From assembly GCA_016192135.1 (NCBI GenBank), contig JACPUR010000004.1, positions 81,311 to 145,310 on the forward strand: a stretch of 64,000 bases of DNA. The letters are read 5' to 3'. This DNA comes from Candidatus Tectomicrobia bacterium (GTDB lineage: Bacteria > UBA8248). A program made the translations under genes and the position numbers. Shown in pieces: positions 39,657 through 47,511 of the stretch. Each line of letters starts with the position of its first letter. Position 1 is the first letter of the stretch. Below the pieces are notes generated by a model. It made no database searches, was not told where the DNA came from, and saw only the letters and a list, made by a program, of their open reading frames with translations.

Positions 39657-40460
39657 ATGGACGCGGCCCGGATGGCCGAATGCGAGGAGCGCCTGAACCG
39701 CCACTTGAGGCTCAACACCTTCCCGGTGGCGGTGCGGTTCCTGAAGAGCTGGGACGAGCTGCCCCCCCGCGCCAAGCGGCCCCTCAAGGACCTGGGGAAC
39801 CGCTTCACCACCTGCCAGGCGATCTCCATGGCCCGGCGCTACGGCTGGGTTGTGGCCCTGGGGCGGGAGGACAGCAGCTGCGTCCTGGGGGCCATGGCGC
39901 TCGGCATCGAGCGGCGCCTCCCTCACTACGAGGAGGGGAACCTCTGCATCCAGCTCTACACCGAGAGCCTCGCGGCCGGCCGCCTGAGCGAGGAGAGCGT
40001 CCCCCGCCTCCCGGAGGGCGAGCACGTCGGCGTGGTGGCCGCCCCCCTCGGCCGGGCCGCCTTCGAGCCCCACTCCATCATCGTCTACGGTAACAGCGCC
40101 CAAATCATGCGGCTGGGCCAGGCCTGGCTCTGGAAGCGCGGCGGCACCCTCACGAGCGAGTTCCGGGGGCGCATCGACTGCGCCGACCTGGCCATCGCCC
40201 CCCACACGACCGGCCAGCCCCAGATGATCGTCCCCTGCACCGGCGACCGCATCTTCGGCCAGGTGCAGGATCACGAGGTGGCCTTCAGCTTTCCGTTCGA
40301 TGCGATGGACGAGATCCTCGATGGCCTCGAGGCCACCCACAAGGCGGGCGCCACCCGCTACCCCGTCACCAACTGGCTGAACTACACCGGGGGCTTCCCG
40401 CCCTCCTACGAGGCCTACCGCAAGATGCTCGACGAGGACCGCCCGCCCGAACGCCCCTGA
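39657..40460 (+). CDS. DUF169-family protein
   Basis: 267 residues; ATG at 39657 follows AGAGGA. DUF169 members are common in archaea and anaerobes and have no agreed function. The protein has conserved-looking segments LNTFPVAVRFLKSWDELP, RFTTCQAISMARRYGWVV, DSSCVLGAMALG, and DLAIAPHTTGQPQMIVPCTGDR. Five cysteines (in TTCQ, SSCV, NLCI, DCAD, VPCT) are spread through the sequence and could bind metal or act in redox chemistry. It is followed at 100 bp by a chromate-transporter homologue with its own promoter. Confidence 0.85.
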   Translation: MDAARMAECEERLNRHLRLNTFPVAVRFLKSWDELPPRAKRPLKDLGNRFTTCQAISMARRYGWVVALGREDSSCVLGAMALGIERRLPHYEEGNLCIQLYTESLAAGRLSEESVPRLPEGEHVGVVAAPLGRAAFEPHSIIVYGNSAQIMRLGQAWLWKRGGTLTSEFRGRIDCADLAIAPHTTGQPQMIVPCTGDRIFGQVQDHEVAFSFPFDAMDEILDGLEATHKAGATRYPVTNWLNYTGGFPPSYEAYRKMLDEDRPPERP

Positions 40461-40492
40461 CCCCCTTTCGATTCCGCCGCCCAAAGACTTTC

Positions 40493-40501
40493 TGCTATAG
40501 T
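40493..40501 (+). promoter_or_regulatory. Extended -10 promoter ahead of chrA
   Basis: TGC followed by TATAGT (40496-40501), 59 bases before the chrA ATG; no clear -35. Confidence 0.4.
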
Positions 40502-40559
40502 AGCCCCGCCCTCTCGTGCGAAGCGTCCGCGGTTCCTCCAGGATAGCCGGGGGAGTCTC

Positions 40560-41780
40560 ATGGCCGAAGCCACGGAACGGAAAGCCGCCGTCACTCACCC
40601 CAACACCTTCTGGGAATACCTCCTCGTCTCCTTGAAGTTCGGCCTCACCTCCTTCGGGGGTCCCATCGCCCACATCGGCTACTACCGCGAGGAGTTCGTG
40701 GTGCGCCGCAAGTGGCTCGACGAACGCGCCTTCGCCGACCTCGTCGCGCTCTGCCAGTTCCTCCCCGGCCCCGCCAGCAGCCAGGTGCTGATGGGGGTGG
40801 GCGTCATGCGGGCCGGGCTGCCGGGCTGCCTCGCGGGGTTCCTCGGCTTCACCCTGCCCTCGGCCCTCGCCCTCGTCCTCTTCGCCTTCGGGGTGAGCGC
40901 GCTCGAGGGGGCGGCCGGGAGCGGCTGGCTCTCGGGCCTCAAGATCGTGGCCGTGGCCGTGGTGGCCCAGGCCGTGTGGGGGATGGCCCGCTCCCTCGCC
41001 CCCGATCCTCCCCGCGCCACCGTGGCCATCCTCGCCGCCATCTTCATCCTCGCCGTGCCCGCCGCCTGGTCCCAGGTGGCGGTGATTTTCATCGGGGGGA
41101 TCATCGGCTGGGCCTTCCTCAAGGGCGAGGCCTCCGCCTCGGACGGCTTCGGCCGCACGGTGGGGCGCGGCGTGGCGGCCGCCTCCTTGATTCTCTTCTT
41201 CGGCCTGCTCGTCCTGCTGCCCCTCCTCGCCCGGGCCGTCCCCTCCAATGCCCTGGCCCAGGTCGACAGCTTCTACCGGGCGGGCTCCCTGGTGTTCGGG
41301 GGAGGCCACGTGGTGCTGCCCCTGCTCCAGGCCGAGGCCGTGCGGCCCGATTGGGTGACGAACGAGCAGTTCCTCGCCGGCTACGGCGCCGCCCAGGCCA
41401 TCCCGGGGCCGCTCTTCGCCTTCGCGGCCTACCTGGGGGCCGTGATGGCCACCCCGCCCACCGCCTGGATCGGGGCCGCGATCTGCCTCATCGCGGTTTT
41501 CCTTCCCGCCATTCTCCTGATCGTGGGGGCGCTCCCCTTCTGGGACGCCCTGCGCGCCCGGCCCGCCGTCCAGAGCGCCCTGCGCGGGGTGAACGCCGCC
41601 GTGGTGGGATTGCTCCTGGCGGCGCTCTACCACCCGGTCTGGACCAGCGCCATCCACAAGCCCCTCGACTTCGCCCTGGGCCTCGCCGCCTTCGGCCTCC
41701 TCATGCTGTGGAAGCTCCCCCCCTGGATCGTGGTCATCCTGACCGCCCTGGCGGCCGGCGTCCTCAAGCCGGGCGGATGA
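40560..41780 (+). CDS. chrA: Chromate transporter, two-domain ChrA type
   Basis: 406-residue membrane protein built from two homologous halves. Each half has the CHR signature: FGLTSFGGPIAHIGYYREEFV with LCQFLPGPASSQVLMGVG in the first, and GSLVFGGGHVVLPLLQAE with GYGAAQAIPGPLFAFAAYLG in the second. Long-chain ChrA proteins export chromate. ATG at 40560 follows GGGAG. No chrB-type regulator is adjacent. Confidence 0.93.
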   Translation: MAEATERKAAVTHPNTFWEYLLVSLKFGLTSFGGPIAHIGYYREEFVVRRKWLDERAFADLVALCQFLPGPASSQVLMGVGVMRAGLPGCLAGFLGFTLPSALALVLFAFGVSALEGAAGSGWLSGLKIVAVAVVAQAVWGMARSLAPDPPRATVAILAAIFILAVPAAWSQVAVIFIGGIIGWAFLKGEASASDGFGRTVGRGVAAASLILFFGLLVLLPLLARAVPSNALAQVDSFYRAGSLVFGGGHVVLPLLQAEAVRPDWVTNEQFLAGYGAAQAIPGPLFAFAAYLGAVMATPPTAWIGAAICLIAVFLPAILLIVGALPFWDALRARPAVQSALRGVNAAVVGLLLAALYHPVWTSAIHKPLDFALGLAAFGLLMLWKLPPWIVVILTALAAGVLKPGG

Positions 41781-41873
41781 AAATGCCGGAATCCCCCGGA
41801 ATTTCCCGGAAACCGCCGGAAGCCCCCGGCCTCACCGCGCACAGTCGACTGAGGAAAGGGGTCTTTTGACGCG

Positions 41874-42186
41874 CTTTTTCCCTCAATATCCCTCAATATC
41901 CGTGACGGGCGGTTGGACGGCCACCCGATGGCCTCCCGGTTCTGTGGGGCGGGTCTCAGATGCGCACCCCGGGGTGGTCATACCGCGCCACAGCGTTTTT
42001 TCATGGGCTTTATCCGTCACTAAGCGTCATTTGCCGTCACTCCCGGTCTCCACGGGCGCACGGCCGTGCGCCTCTACGGAAGGGCGGGCGCGCCGCGGCC
42101 CTCGGGCAAGATACGCCCCGGGCGCGGAGGAGCCGCTACCGCAATTTCGTCCAATTTCGCGCTGGTTCATGCTTGGGGGGAAAAAA
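41874..42186 (+). repeat. Long dispersed non-coding repeat D, copy 2
   Basis: Second copy of the repeat at 4970-5262, in opposite orientation. Block i (41874-41908) has two CCTCAATATCC units then GTGACGG. Block ii (42012-42043) has three CGTCA units, CCGTCACTAAGCGTCATTT and GCCGTCACTCC. Block iii (42105-42182) has ATACGCCCCGGGCG and GCCGCTACCGCAATTTCGTCC, then AATTTCGCGC and GGTTCATG. A family-A palindrome (42055-42072) sits between blocks ii and iii. The region from the chrA stop to 41873 holds only imperfect direct repeats of CCGGAA. Confidence 0.75.
42055..42072. repeat. Family-A-like palindrome (copy 4)
   Basis: Perfect 18-bp palindrome with half GGCGCACGG, followed by TCTACGG as in other family-A copies. 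It lies inside long repeat D. Confidence 0.6.
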
Positions 42187-42238
42187 CAAAACCGGGCGCC
42201 CTGCGGCGCCCGGTCCGGAGAAGCTTGGATGCAACGCG

Positions 42239-42260
42239 GGGGCGGTTCGCGAACCTCCCC
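42239..42260. repeat. Family-A palindrome overlapping the rpmB stop (copy 5)
   Basis: 22-bp near-perfect palindrome with half GGGGCGGTTCG. Read on the minus strand its GTAGGGG edge supplies the TAG stop codon of rpmB. Confidence 0.75.
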
Positions 42261-42517
42261 TACTTCCCGCCCTTGCGGCGCATGTCGGCCAGGACGACCG
42301 AGATGCCGCGCTTGGCGATGGTCTTCAAGGCCCGGGCCGAGACGCGCAGCGTGATCCAGCGCTTCTCCTCGGGCACCCAGAACCGCTTGTCGTGCAGGTT
42401 GGGCTCGAAGCGCCGCCGCGTCTTGCGGTTCGAGTGGCTCACGCTGTTGCCGAACTTGACGGTGCGGCCCGTCACCGCGCAGCGGCGGCTGGCGAGGGGC
42501 TTCTTCGAGGCCGCCAT
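42260..42517 (-). CDS. rpmB: 50S ribosomal protein bL28
   Basis: 85-residue ribosomal protein. Family features: a Cys-containing start ([31 protein letters not shown]), [22 protein letters not shown], and a basic tail ending RKGGK. ATG at 42517 overlaps the rpmG stop (TGATG). The stop codon TAG (42262-42260) lies at the edge of a family-A palindrome, so the C-terminus may have been reset by that insertion. Confidence 0.96.
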   Translation of the reverse strand: MAASKKPLASRRCAVTGRTVKFGNSVSHSNRKTRRRFEPNLHDKRFWVPEEKRWITLRVSARALKTIAKRGISVVLADMRRKGGK

Positions 42518-42666
42518 CACTTGGTCTCCTTGAACGGCACGTGCTTCCGGCAGAACTTGCAGTACTTCTTGCGCTCCAGCCGGTCGGTCGTCTTCCGCTT
42601 GTTCTTGGTGGTGGAGTAGCGGTACTTCTTGCAGGCGGTGCATTCCAACTGGATGATCTCGCGCAT
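42517..42666 (-). CDS. rpmG: 50S ribosomal protein bL33 (zinc-binding form)
   Basis: 49 residues: [19 protein letters not shown] at the start and [17 protein letters not shown] at the end. Two CxxC pairs (C9/C12 and C36/C39) make it the zinc-binding C+ form rather than the zinc-free paralogue. The stop overlaps the rpmB start as TGATG, so the two are translated as a pair. Confidence 0.95.
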   Translation of the reverse strand: MREIIQLECTACKKYRYSTTKNKRKTTDRLERKKYCKFCRKHVPFKETK

Positions 42667-42808
42667 GGCCCCAGCCTTTCAGCCGACGAAAGCCTTCAAC
42701 CCAAGAAAAATCCGCCGGTTAGGAGAGCCCACCGCCCCCCGCCCCGCCGGTGGAAGGCCAAACCATAGCCGAGCCGGGGGGAAATATCAAGCCGGGGGGG
42801 GATCGTCC

Positions 42809-42822
42809 GGGGCGTGCGCCCC
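42809..42822. repeat. Family-A-like palindrome (copy 6)
   Basis: GGGGCG-TG-CGCCCC followed by TACGG, in the gene-free stretch upstream of rpmG. Confidence 0.5.
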
Positions 42823-42852
42823 TACGGACGCAACGGTCGGGCGCCTTTTGCA

Positions 42853-42874
42853 GGGGCGGTTCGCGAACCGCCCC
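42853..42874. repeat. Family-A palindrome (copy 7)
   Basis: Perfect 22-bp palindrome with half GGGGCGGTTCG, same core as the copy at 42239, beyond the 3' end of the methyltransferase gene. Confidence 0.85.
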
Positions 42875-42912
42875 CACGGAAGGAGAGAAGCCACCGGAAC
42901 GCGAGGATTCCC

Positions 42913-43698
42913 CTACCCCTTCCTCCCCGTCACCAGGGCGTCCCAGCGGAGGACGGTGAGGCCCGCGCCCTCCCCCTCAGGGGCCATCCAGCTCCCGCCC
43001 TCCTCCCGGAGCCGCTCCACCCCGGCCCGGACGAAGGGGACGCTCCCGGCCGCCGTCTCCGCCCCGCGGAGCCAGTTGTCGAAGGTGTCCCGCCGGCTCA
43101 TCGTCTCGGCGGATTCGACCTCCAGGCCGCACCGCGCGAAGAGGGCGCGCATGTCCTTCATCGAGAGGATGCGCACCATGGCCGGCTCGCGCACATGGTC
43201 GATCTCCTCGATGCGGGCGCGCTCCCGGCCGTCGTCCGGGTAGAGGTGGTCCATCAGGAGGACGACCCCGCCCGGCCGCACCGCGCGCGCCATCTCGCGC
43301 AGCACCTCCTCGGGCCGGGCCAGGTGGTGGAAGGTGTTGCGGCAGACGGCGCAGTCCGCCGCCCCGTCCGGCAGCGGGGCCCGCTCACAGAGGGCGAGGA
43401 CGAAGTGGGCGTTCCTCGCCAGGCTCTCCTCCGCGAGGCGCTTGCGCCCCGAGCGCGCCATGGCCGGGGTGATGTCGATGCCCAGGACGCGCCCGCCCGC
43501 CTGGAGGAAGGGGAGGGCCGAGTTGCCCGTGCCCACCCCGAAGTCCGCCGCCCACCGGCCCGGGCCGAAGCCGATCCGCTCCACCGCGCGGCGCAGGGCG
43601 GGGATGGGGTCCCCCTTCGTGCGCTCGGTGAAGCAGTCCGCCCGGCGGGTGAAGCTCTCGACGTTCAGGCGGGCGGCCTCATTTTTATAAAAGCCCAT
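42913..43698 (-). CDS. Class I SAM-dependent methyltransferase
   Basis: 261 residues. Rossmann-type methyltransferase with motif I ADFGVGTGNSALPFLQAGG, the acidic loop ending GIDITPAMA, motif at ADCAVCRNTFHHLARPEEVLREMARAV, and VRPGGVVLLMDHLYPDD. This architecture is shared by UbiE/ArsM-like small-molecule methyltransferases. The DHLYPDDGRERARIEEIDHVREPAMVRILS region is like DNA-repair-independent lipid or metabolite enzymes, but the substrate is unclear. Confidence 0.85.
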   Translation of the reverse strand: MGFYKNEAARLNVESFTRRADCFTERTKGDPIPALRRAVERIGFGPGRWAADFGVGTGNSALPFLQAGGRVLGIDITPAMARSGRKRLAEESLARNAHFVLALCERAPLPDGAADCAVCRNTFHHLARPEEVLREMARAVRPGGVVLLMDHLYPDDGRERARIEEIDHVREPAMVRILSMKDMRALFARCGLEVESAETMSRRDTFDNWLRGAETAAGSVPFVRAGVERLREEGGSWMAPEGEGAGLTVLRWDALVTGRKG

Positions 43699-43733
43699 GG
43701 CTACAGCCTCATTCGACTTTATTGGACAGAAAT

Positions 43734-43742
43734 TGGTATAAT
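43734..43742 (+). promoter_or_regulatory. Extended -10 promoter of the AT-rich membrane/proline-rich pair
   Basis: TGG followed by a consensus TATAAT (43737-43742), 30 bases before the TTG start at 43772. The -35 is weak. Confidence 0.6.
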
Positions 43743-43771
43743 TTCACATATATTGCGGTGGAGGAAAACTC

Positions 43772-44266
43772 TTGAACGACAATCGAAAATTTAAGGATTT
43801 TCCTGATGATTACAAATCAAAGATACATCAGGAGCATACAAGTTATTACATACGTGGCGAAGATCAAATTAATCAAGCTGCCTTTCTGTACATCAAACAT
43901 CTTTTCTTACTGAACGGTGGGGGCGCGGTCGCTGTCCTAAGCTATAAGGGAGCAACCTTTACTAAACTGCCCGACTTAAGCCTCGGATACCCTCTCCTTT
44001 TTCTCACTCTCGGGCTTATATTTTCCGCAATCTTAGTCGGCGTGGAATATTTACGTCTGAATTATTACTATGGAAAAGTGACAAAGGTATATAGTAATTT
44101 TATCTCAAATCGAATAACTTTTGCTCAATTTGACGAAGAGGCCCAGAACATTCAGCCAAAAGTTTGGTATAGCATTTTATTAGGTGGCACTGCCCTCATC
44201 CTCTTCATCCTAGGCATTGCCTACGGAGTCGTTGAAGGCTTTATTTACCTCGGGAGGAATAGATGA
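43772..44266 (+). CDS. AT-rich three-helix membrane protein, unknown function
   Basis: 164 residues from TTG at 43772, preceded by GGAGGAAA. The N-terminal 35 residues are soluble and charged. Then come three hydrophobic segments: HLFLLNGGGAVAVLSY (about 43-58), GYPLLFLTLGLIFSAILVGV (72-91) and VWYSILLGGTALILFILGIAYG (132-152). The LLNGGGA start of the first helix recurs in many uncharacterised small membrane proteins. Codon use is far more AT-rich than its surroundings, indicating transfer. The stop overlaps the start of the next gene (ATGA, 44263-44266). It could be a membrane effector of the kind seen in defence or stress systems; that is speculation. Confidence 0.75.
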   Translation: MNDNRKFKDFPDDYKSKIHQEHTSYYIRGEDQINQAAFLYIKHLFLLNGGGAVAVLSYKGATFTKLPDLSLGYPLLFLTLGLIFSAILVGVEYLRLNYYYGKVTKVYSNFISNRITFAQFDEEAQNIQPKVWYSILLGGTALILFILGIAYGVVEGFIYLGRNR

Positions 44267-44409
44267 TGGGCAAGGGACCTAACGCGCCGATTCCTCCACC
44301 AAAGCCTACTCCTAATATCCCGTTAAGGGAGGATCGCCAACTTCCACGCGGCGAACCCCCTATCAGACCGAGACCTGCGCCTCCGCCCTCGCCACCATCA
44401 AAAAAATGA
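44263..44409 (+). CDS. Proline-rich 48-residue protein coupled to the membrane protein
   Basis: 48 residues, starting with two ATGs (44263 and 44266) behind GGGAGGAATAG, and overlapping the upstream stop by 4 bp. Composition is dominated by Pro with Lys and Arg: PIPPPKPTPNIP, then PRGEPPIRPRPAPPPSPP, ending SKK. It would be disordered and positively charged, likely binding a partner rather than catalysing. Too short for usual gene-calling cutoffs. No family recognised. Confidence 0.65.
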   Translation: MMGKGPNAPIPPPKPTPNIPLREDRQLPRGEPPIRPRPAPPPSPPSKK

Positions 44410-44421
44410 TTATTCTGGTGG

Positions 44422-45411
44422 TCACGTCGCCTTCTTGAAGACGCCCTCGACCGGGAGCTTCGTCCCCACGCCCCGCTCCTTGGCGCGCTTGTAGAGGAGC
44501 GCGCCCAGCGCCACGTCCTCGATGGCGATCCCCTGGCTCAGGAAGAGGTTGATCTCGTCCCGGGAGGCCCGGCCGGGCATCCGCCCCGAGGCGATGAGGC
44601 CGATCTCGACCACCTGGCCCCACTGGACGGCGTTCGCCCCCACCGCCGCGATCAGGTCCCCGCTCTCGAAGCGGGAGCCCTCGATGTTGTCCGTGGCGAT
44701 GCGCCCCTTGGCCGCCCGGCGGAAGGTCTCCTCGTCCACCTCGCGGTTGGCGGCCCGGTTCGATCCCGCCGCGATGACGGTGGTGCCGGGTTCGAGGTCC
44801 TTGCCGTCGAAGACGGGGTCCTTGGCGTTCGTCATGGTGCAGACGATCTGGGAGCCCCGCACCGCCTCGGCGGGGGAACTTACGGCAACGAGCCGGGCCT
44901 TGACCCTGGGCTGCATGGTGGCGATGAACTTTTCGCGCTTCTCGGGCGAGCGGCTGTAGATCTTCACCTTCTTGAGGGGCCGGGCGCAGCAGAGGGCCTC
45001 GAGCTGGGTGCGGGCCTGCCAGCCCGTGCCGAAGAGGCCCGCCTCCGAGGCGTCCTCCCGGGCCATGTACTTGGCCGCGACCCCGCTCGCCGCCCCGGTG
45101 CGGAGCTGGCCCTGGATGTTCGCCTCCATGAAGGAGAGGAGCTCGGCCGAGTTCGCGTCCCACAGGATGAAAATGAAGCGAGTCCCCAGCCCCGGGAAGG
45201 TGGTGTAGGCCTTCACCCCGAGGTAGGACTCGCCGCCGTCCACGAGGCCCCCCGACATGGCGTGGAGGGTGCCCTTCGGCATGAAGATGCGCCGCCTCGG
45301 CTGGTTCGGGGCCAGGCCCTCCCCCTGGAGCCTGAAGCACTTGTCCACCGCCTCCATCACGTCCGGCATGGTGACGAGGCTCTCGATCTCTTTCTCGTTC
45401 AGGTAGAGCAC
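44422..45411 (-). CDS. Ornithine cyclodeaminase / mu-crystallin family protein
   Basis: 329 residues from GTG at 45411, which follows AGGAGATTCACC. Family segments: start VLYLNEKEIESLVTMPDVMEAV, LGVKAYTTFPG, the NAD-binding AGLFGTGWQARTQLEALC, and AAGSNRAANREVDEETF. Members cyclise ornithine to proline, reduce imino acids, or make ketimine/opine-like compounds. The actual activity cannot be told from sequence. It is convergent with the proline-rich gene, ending 13 bp from it. Confidence 0.88.
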   Translation of the reverse strand: MLYLNEKEIESLVTMPDVMEAVDKCFRLQGEGLAPNQPRRRIFMPKGTLHAMSGGLVDGGESYLGVKAYTTFPGLGTRFIFILWDANSAELLSFMEANIQGQLRTGAASGVAAKYMAREDASEAGLFGTGWQARTQLEALCCARPLKKVKIYSRSPEKREKFIATMQPRVKARLVAVSSPAEAVRGSQIVCTMTNAKDPVFDGKDLEPGTTVIAAGSNRAANREVDEETFRRAAKGRIATDNIEGSRFESGDLIAAVGANAVQWGQVVEIGLIASGRMPGRASRDEINLFLSQGIAIEDVALGALLYKRAKERGVGTKLPVEGVFKKAT

Positions 45412-45510
45412 GGTGAATCTCCTTTGCCTCGATAGATGATGTTCAACCGGCCTGGCCTCTCCCCCACCCTCCGGGAGGGGGAGGGAAATGCCAACCGCAT
45501 ATCGCGTCTT

Positions 45511-45544
45511 TCCGTAGGGGCGAGGCATGCCTCGCCCCTACGGA
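45511..45544. repeat. Family-A palindrome, longest copy (copy 8)
   Basis: Perfect 34-bp palindrome with half TCCGTAGGGGCGAGGCA. It lies between the ornithine cyclodeaminase and MEMO genes. Its sequence nearly matches the copy inside addB at 58121. Confidence 0.9.
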
Positions 45545-45567
45545 CAAACCCTGGTGGCAGGTTTGGA

Positions 45568-46800
45568 TCATTCAATCGCAACGCTGCAGAAGGTGACGGT
45601 GCCGTTCGGGTCGGGCCACTGGCTGTAGCGCAGCACCTCCCCCCGGCAACCGTCCAGGGTGCGGAGCAGGGTGTAGATGGGGGCGAGGCCGCACACCTTG
45701 CGGGCGTCCCCGTCCTCCGCGACGCTCCACCAGAACGCCTCCGCGTCCCCCCGGCAGGCCGCCTCGAGCGAGGCCCGGTCCGCCCGATCGAGGGCGGCCA
45801 GGCGCTCCCCGTCCACCGGGTCCTCGTCCCCGAACTGGGGCCCCACGTGGGCCAGGTCCACGCTGGCGAGGAGGCAGGGGCGCCGCCCCGCCGCCTCGGC
45901 CTCCCGGAGCGTCTCCCGGAGCGCCCCGACGAAGCCCTCCACCCGCGCGTCCCCCCGGGGGGAGCGGCCCTCGGCGACGAACTCCCCGAAGGAGCCCACG
46001 AGCAGGGGCACGAAGCTCACCTCGCGCTCCCCGCCGTAGAGGTAGCGGAGGAAGACGGCCTGGAACTCGATGGAGTGCTCGGCCCGCTGAGCGAACTCGT
46101 CCCGGAAGAGGTCGCCAGGGGCGCGGCGGGTGAGGGCGCGGATGAACCCGCGGTCGGCCTCCAGGGTGCCGAGCGGGGTTTCGAAGCCCTTCTCCGTCAG
46201 GGTGTAGAAGCCGCGCGTCGGGGCGTGCACCGTGCCCAGCACGACGAAGAGGTCCGCGTCCGAGCGCTCGGCGAGCGCCCGGTAGCTCCAGGCGAAGGTC
46301 GTGCCGCCCCGGTGGAAGTCGATGTGGGGGGCCACGAGCCCCCGCAGGGGCCTCGCGGGCCGGCCGTTCCGCTCGGGGAGGCCCGGGCCCTCCGGATGGG
46401 TGAAGAAGCCATCGAGCCTCGCACGCAGGGCGGCCGGGTCGGCGTCGTAGCTCTTCCCGGCCAGGAAGCTCGGCCGCTCCGGGGACTCGACGAACGCGCG
46501 CTCGACCGAGCGCCTCCAGGCGTCGAAGCCCTCCCCCCCGAGGAAGTGCGCCTCCTCGAGCTGAGCCGCGATCTGTCGCAGGTTCGCCTCGGGCACGTCC
46601 ACGCGGTGCGCGGCCATGATCTCCTCGCGGATCATGGCGGGGGTGTGGCGGCCGTCCATCCGCTGGAGGACGGGCACGAGGGGGAGCGGCACCACCAGCA
46701 CCGCCTCGCTCAGGTGCAAGGGGTCGCGCAGGATGAGGGCGCGCCGGCCCTCCTGCTCGGTCGGGATCACCTCGAGGGGCCGGAGGCGGGGCAGGTCCAC
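45568..46800 (-). CDS. AmmeMemoRadiSam system protein B (MEMO1 family)
   Basis: 410 residues from GTG at 46800, which follows GGAG and lies just after the peroxiredoxin stop; a TTG at 46809-46807 is the alternative. The C-terminal 270 residues are MEMO1-like: LVAPHIDFHRGG, VVLGTVHAPTRGFYTLT, AEHSIEFQAVFLRYL, and LLASVDLAHVGPQFGDE. MEMO1 relatives hold a metal at a 4,5-dioxygenase-like site. The N-terminal 110 residues (LRPLEVIPTEQEGRRALILRD, VPVLQRMDGRHTPAMI) form a winged-helix-like extension often seen in bacterial members. The AMMECR1 and radical-SAM partners are not in the window. Confidence 0.88.
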   Translation of the reverse strand: MDLPRLRPLEVIPTEQEGRRALILRDPLHLSEAVLVVPLPLVPVLQRMDGRHTPAMIREEIMAAHRVDVPEANLRQIAAQLEEAHFLGGEGFDAWRRSVERAFVESPERPSFLAGKSYDADPAALRARLDGFFTHPEGPGLPERNGRPARPLRGLVAPHIDFHRGGTTFAWSYRALAERSDADLFVVLGTVHAPTRGFYTLTEKGFETPLGTLEADRGFIRALTRRAPGDLFRDEFAQRAEHSIEFQAVFLRYLYGGEREVSFVPLLVGSFGEFVAEGRSPRGDARVEGFVGALRETLREAEAAGRRPCLLASVDLAHVGPQFGDEDPVDGERLAALDRADRASLEAACRGDAEAFWWSVAEDGDARKVCGLAPIYTLLRTLDGCRGEVLRYSQWPDPNGTVTFCSVAIE

Positions 46801-46805
46801 GGCGC

Positions 46806-47276
46806 TCAAAACTCCAGCCCCAGGGCCTCGAACACCGCCGTCATGGCGGGCACGCTGCCCGGCTGGAAATGGGTGTCGGCGTGGAGGACGCCGCCGTCCT
46901 CCCCGATGACGAAGACGGCGCGGCGGTGGCGCCGGGAGTCCGGGTCGTCCACCCCGTAGGCGCGGCCCACGGCGAGGTCGGCGTCGCTCGCCAGCGGGAA
47001 GGGGAAGCCCCCGGCCCGCCCGGCGAAGGCGCGGTGGCTCGCGAGATCGTCCCGGCTGATGCCGATCACCGAGGCCCCCAGCTCCCGGATGAGGCCGTAC
47101 TCGGCCTTGAAGCCTTCGAGCTGTGAGGCGCACGCGGGCGTGCCGTCCTCGGCGTAGAAGGCGAGGACCACCTTCCCCTTTCCCGTCCACTCCCCCAGGC
47201 GCACCTCCCCCTCCGTGCTCGGGAGGCGGAAGTCCGGGGCCTGGGCGCCGGGGCGGGGGGAGGCGTCTTGAGTCAT
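46806..47276 (-). CDS. Peroxiredoxin, AhpC/TSA (Bcp-like) family
   Basis: 156 residues, close to the size of Bcp-type peroxiredoxins. APDFRLPSTEGEVRLGEW opens the thioredoxin fold, and the peroxidatic Cys is in YAEDGTPACASQLEGF, with Thr-Pro preceding it by two residues as expected. A second resolving Cys close by (as in C-x4-C forms) is absent, so it would be a 1-Cys type. ATG at 47276 follows AAAGGAA. Its stop is 5 bp from the start of the MEMO-type gene. Confidence 0.9.
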   Translation of the reverse strand: MTQDASPRPGAQAPDFRLPSTEGEVRLGEWTGKGKVVLAFYAEDGTPACASQLEGFKAEYGLIRELGASVIGISRDDLASHRAFAGRAGGFPFPLASDADLAVGRAYGVDDPDSRRHRRAVFVIGEDGGVLHADTHFQPGSVPAMTAVFEALGLEF

Positions 47277-47511
47277 GCAATTTCCTTTCGCAGGAAAACC
47301 GAACGGCTTAGGCTCTGCGGCTCGCCCTCCGGGGGAGGGGGAAAGATATGAGGTGGCGACCGCCCTTCCCTCCCCCTGCCCCCTCCCGCCTTCCCAAAGC
47401 TCGCTTCGGCGGGCGAAGGCCCGGAGGAAGGGGGGAACGGCAATTCAACAGCAACCGGAGCGGCAATTCTAGCGGGAAGCCCTCCGCCGGGCCAGCGCGG
47501 GCGCTCTTCCC

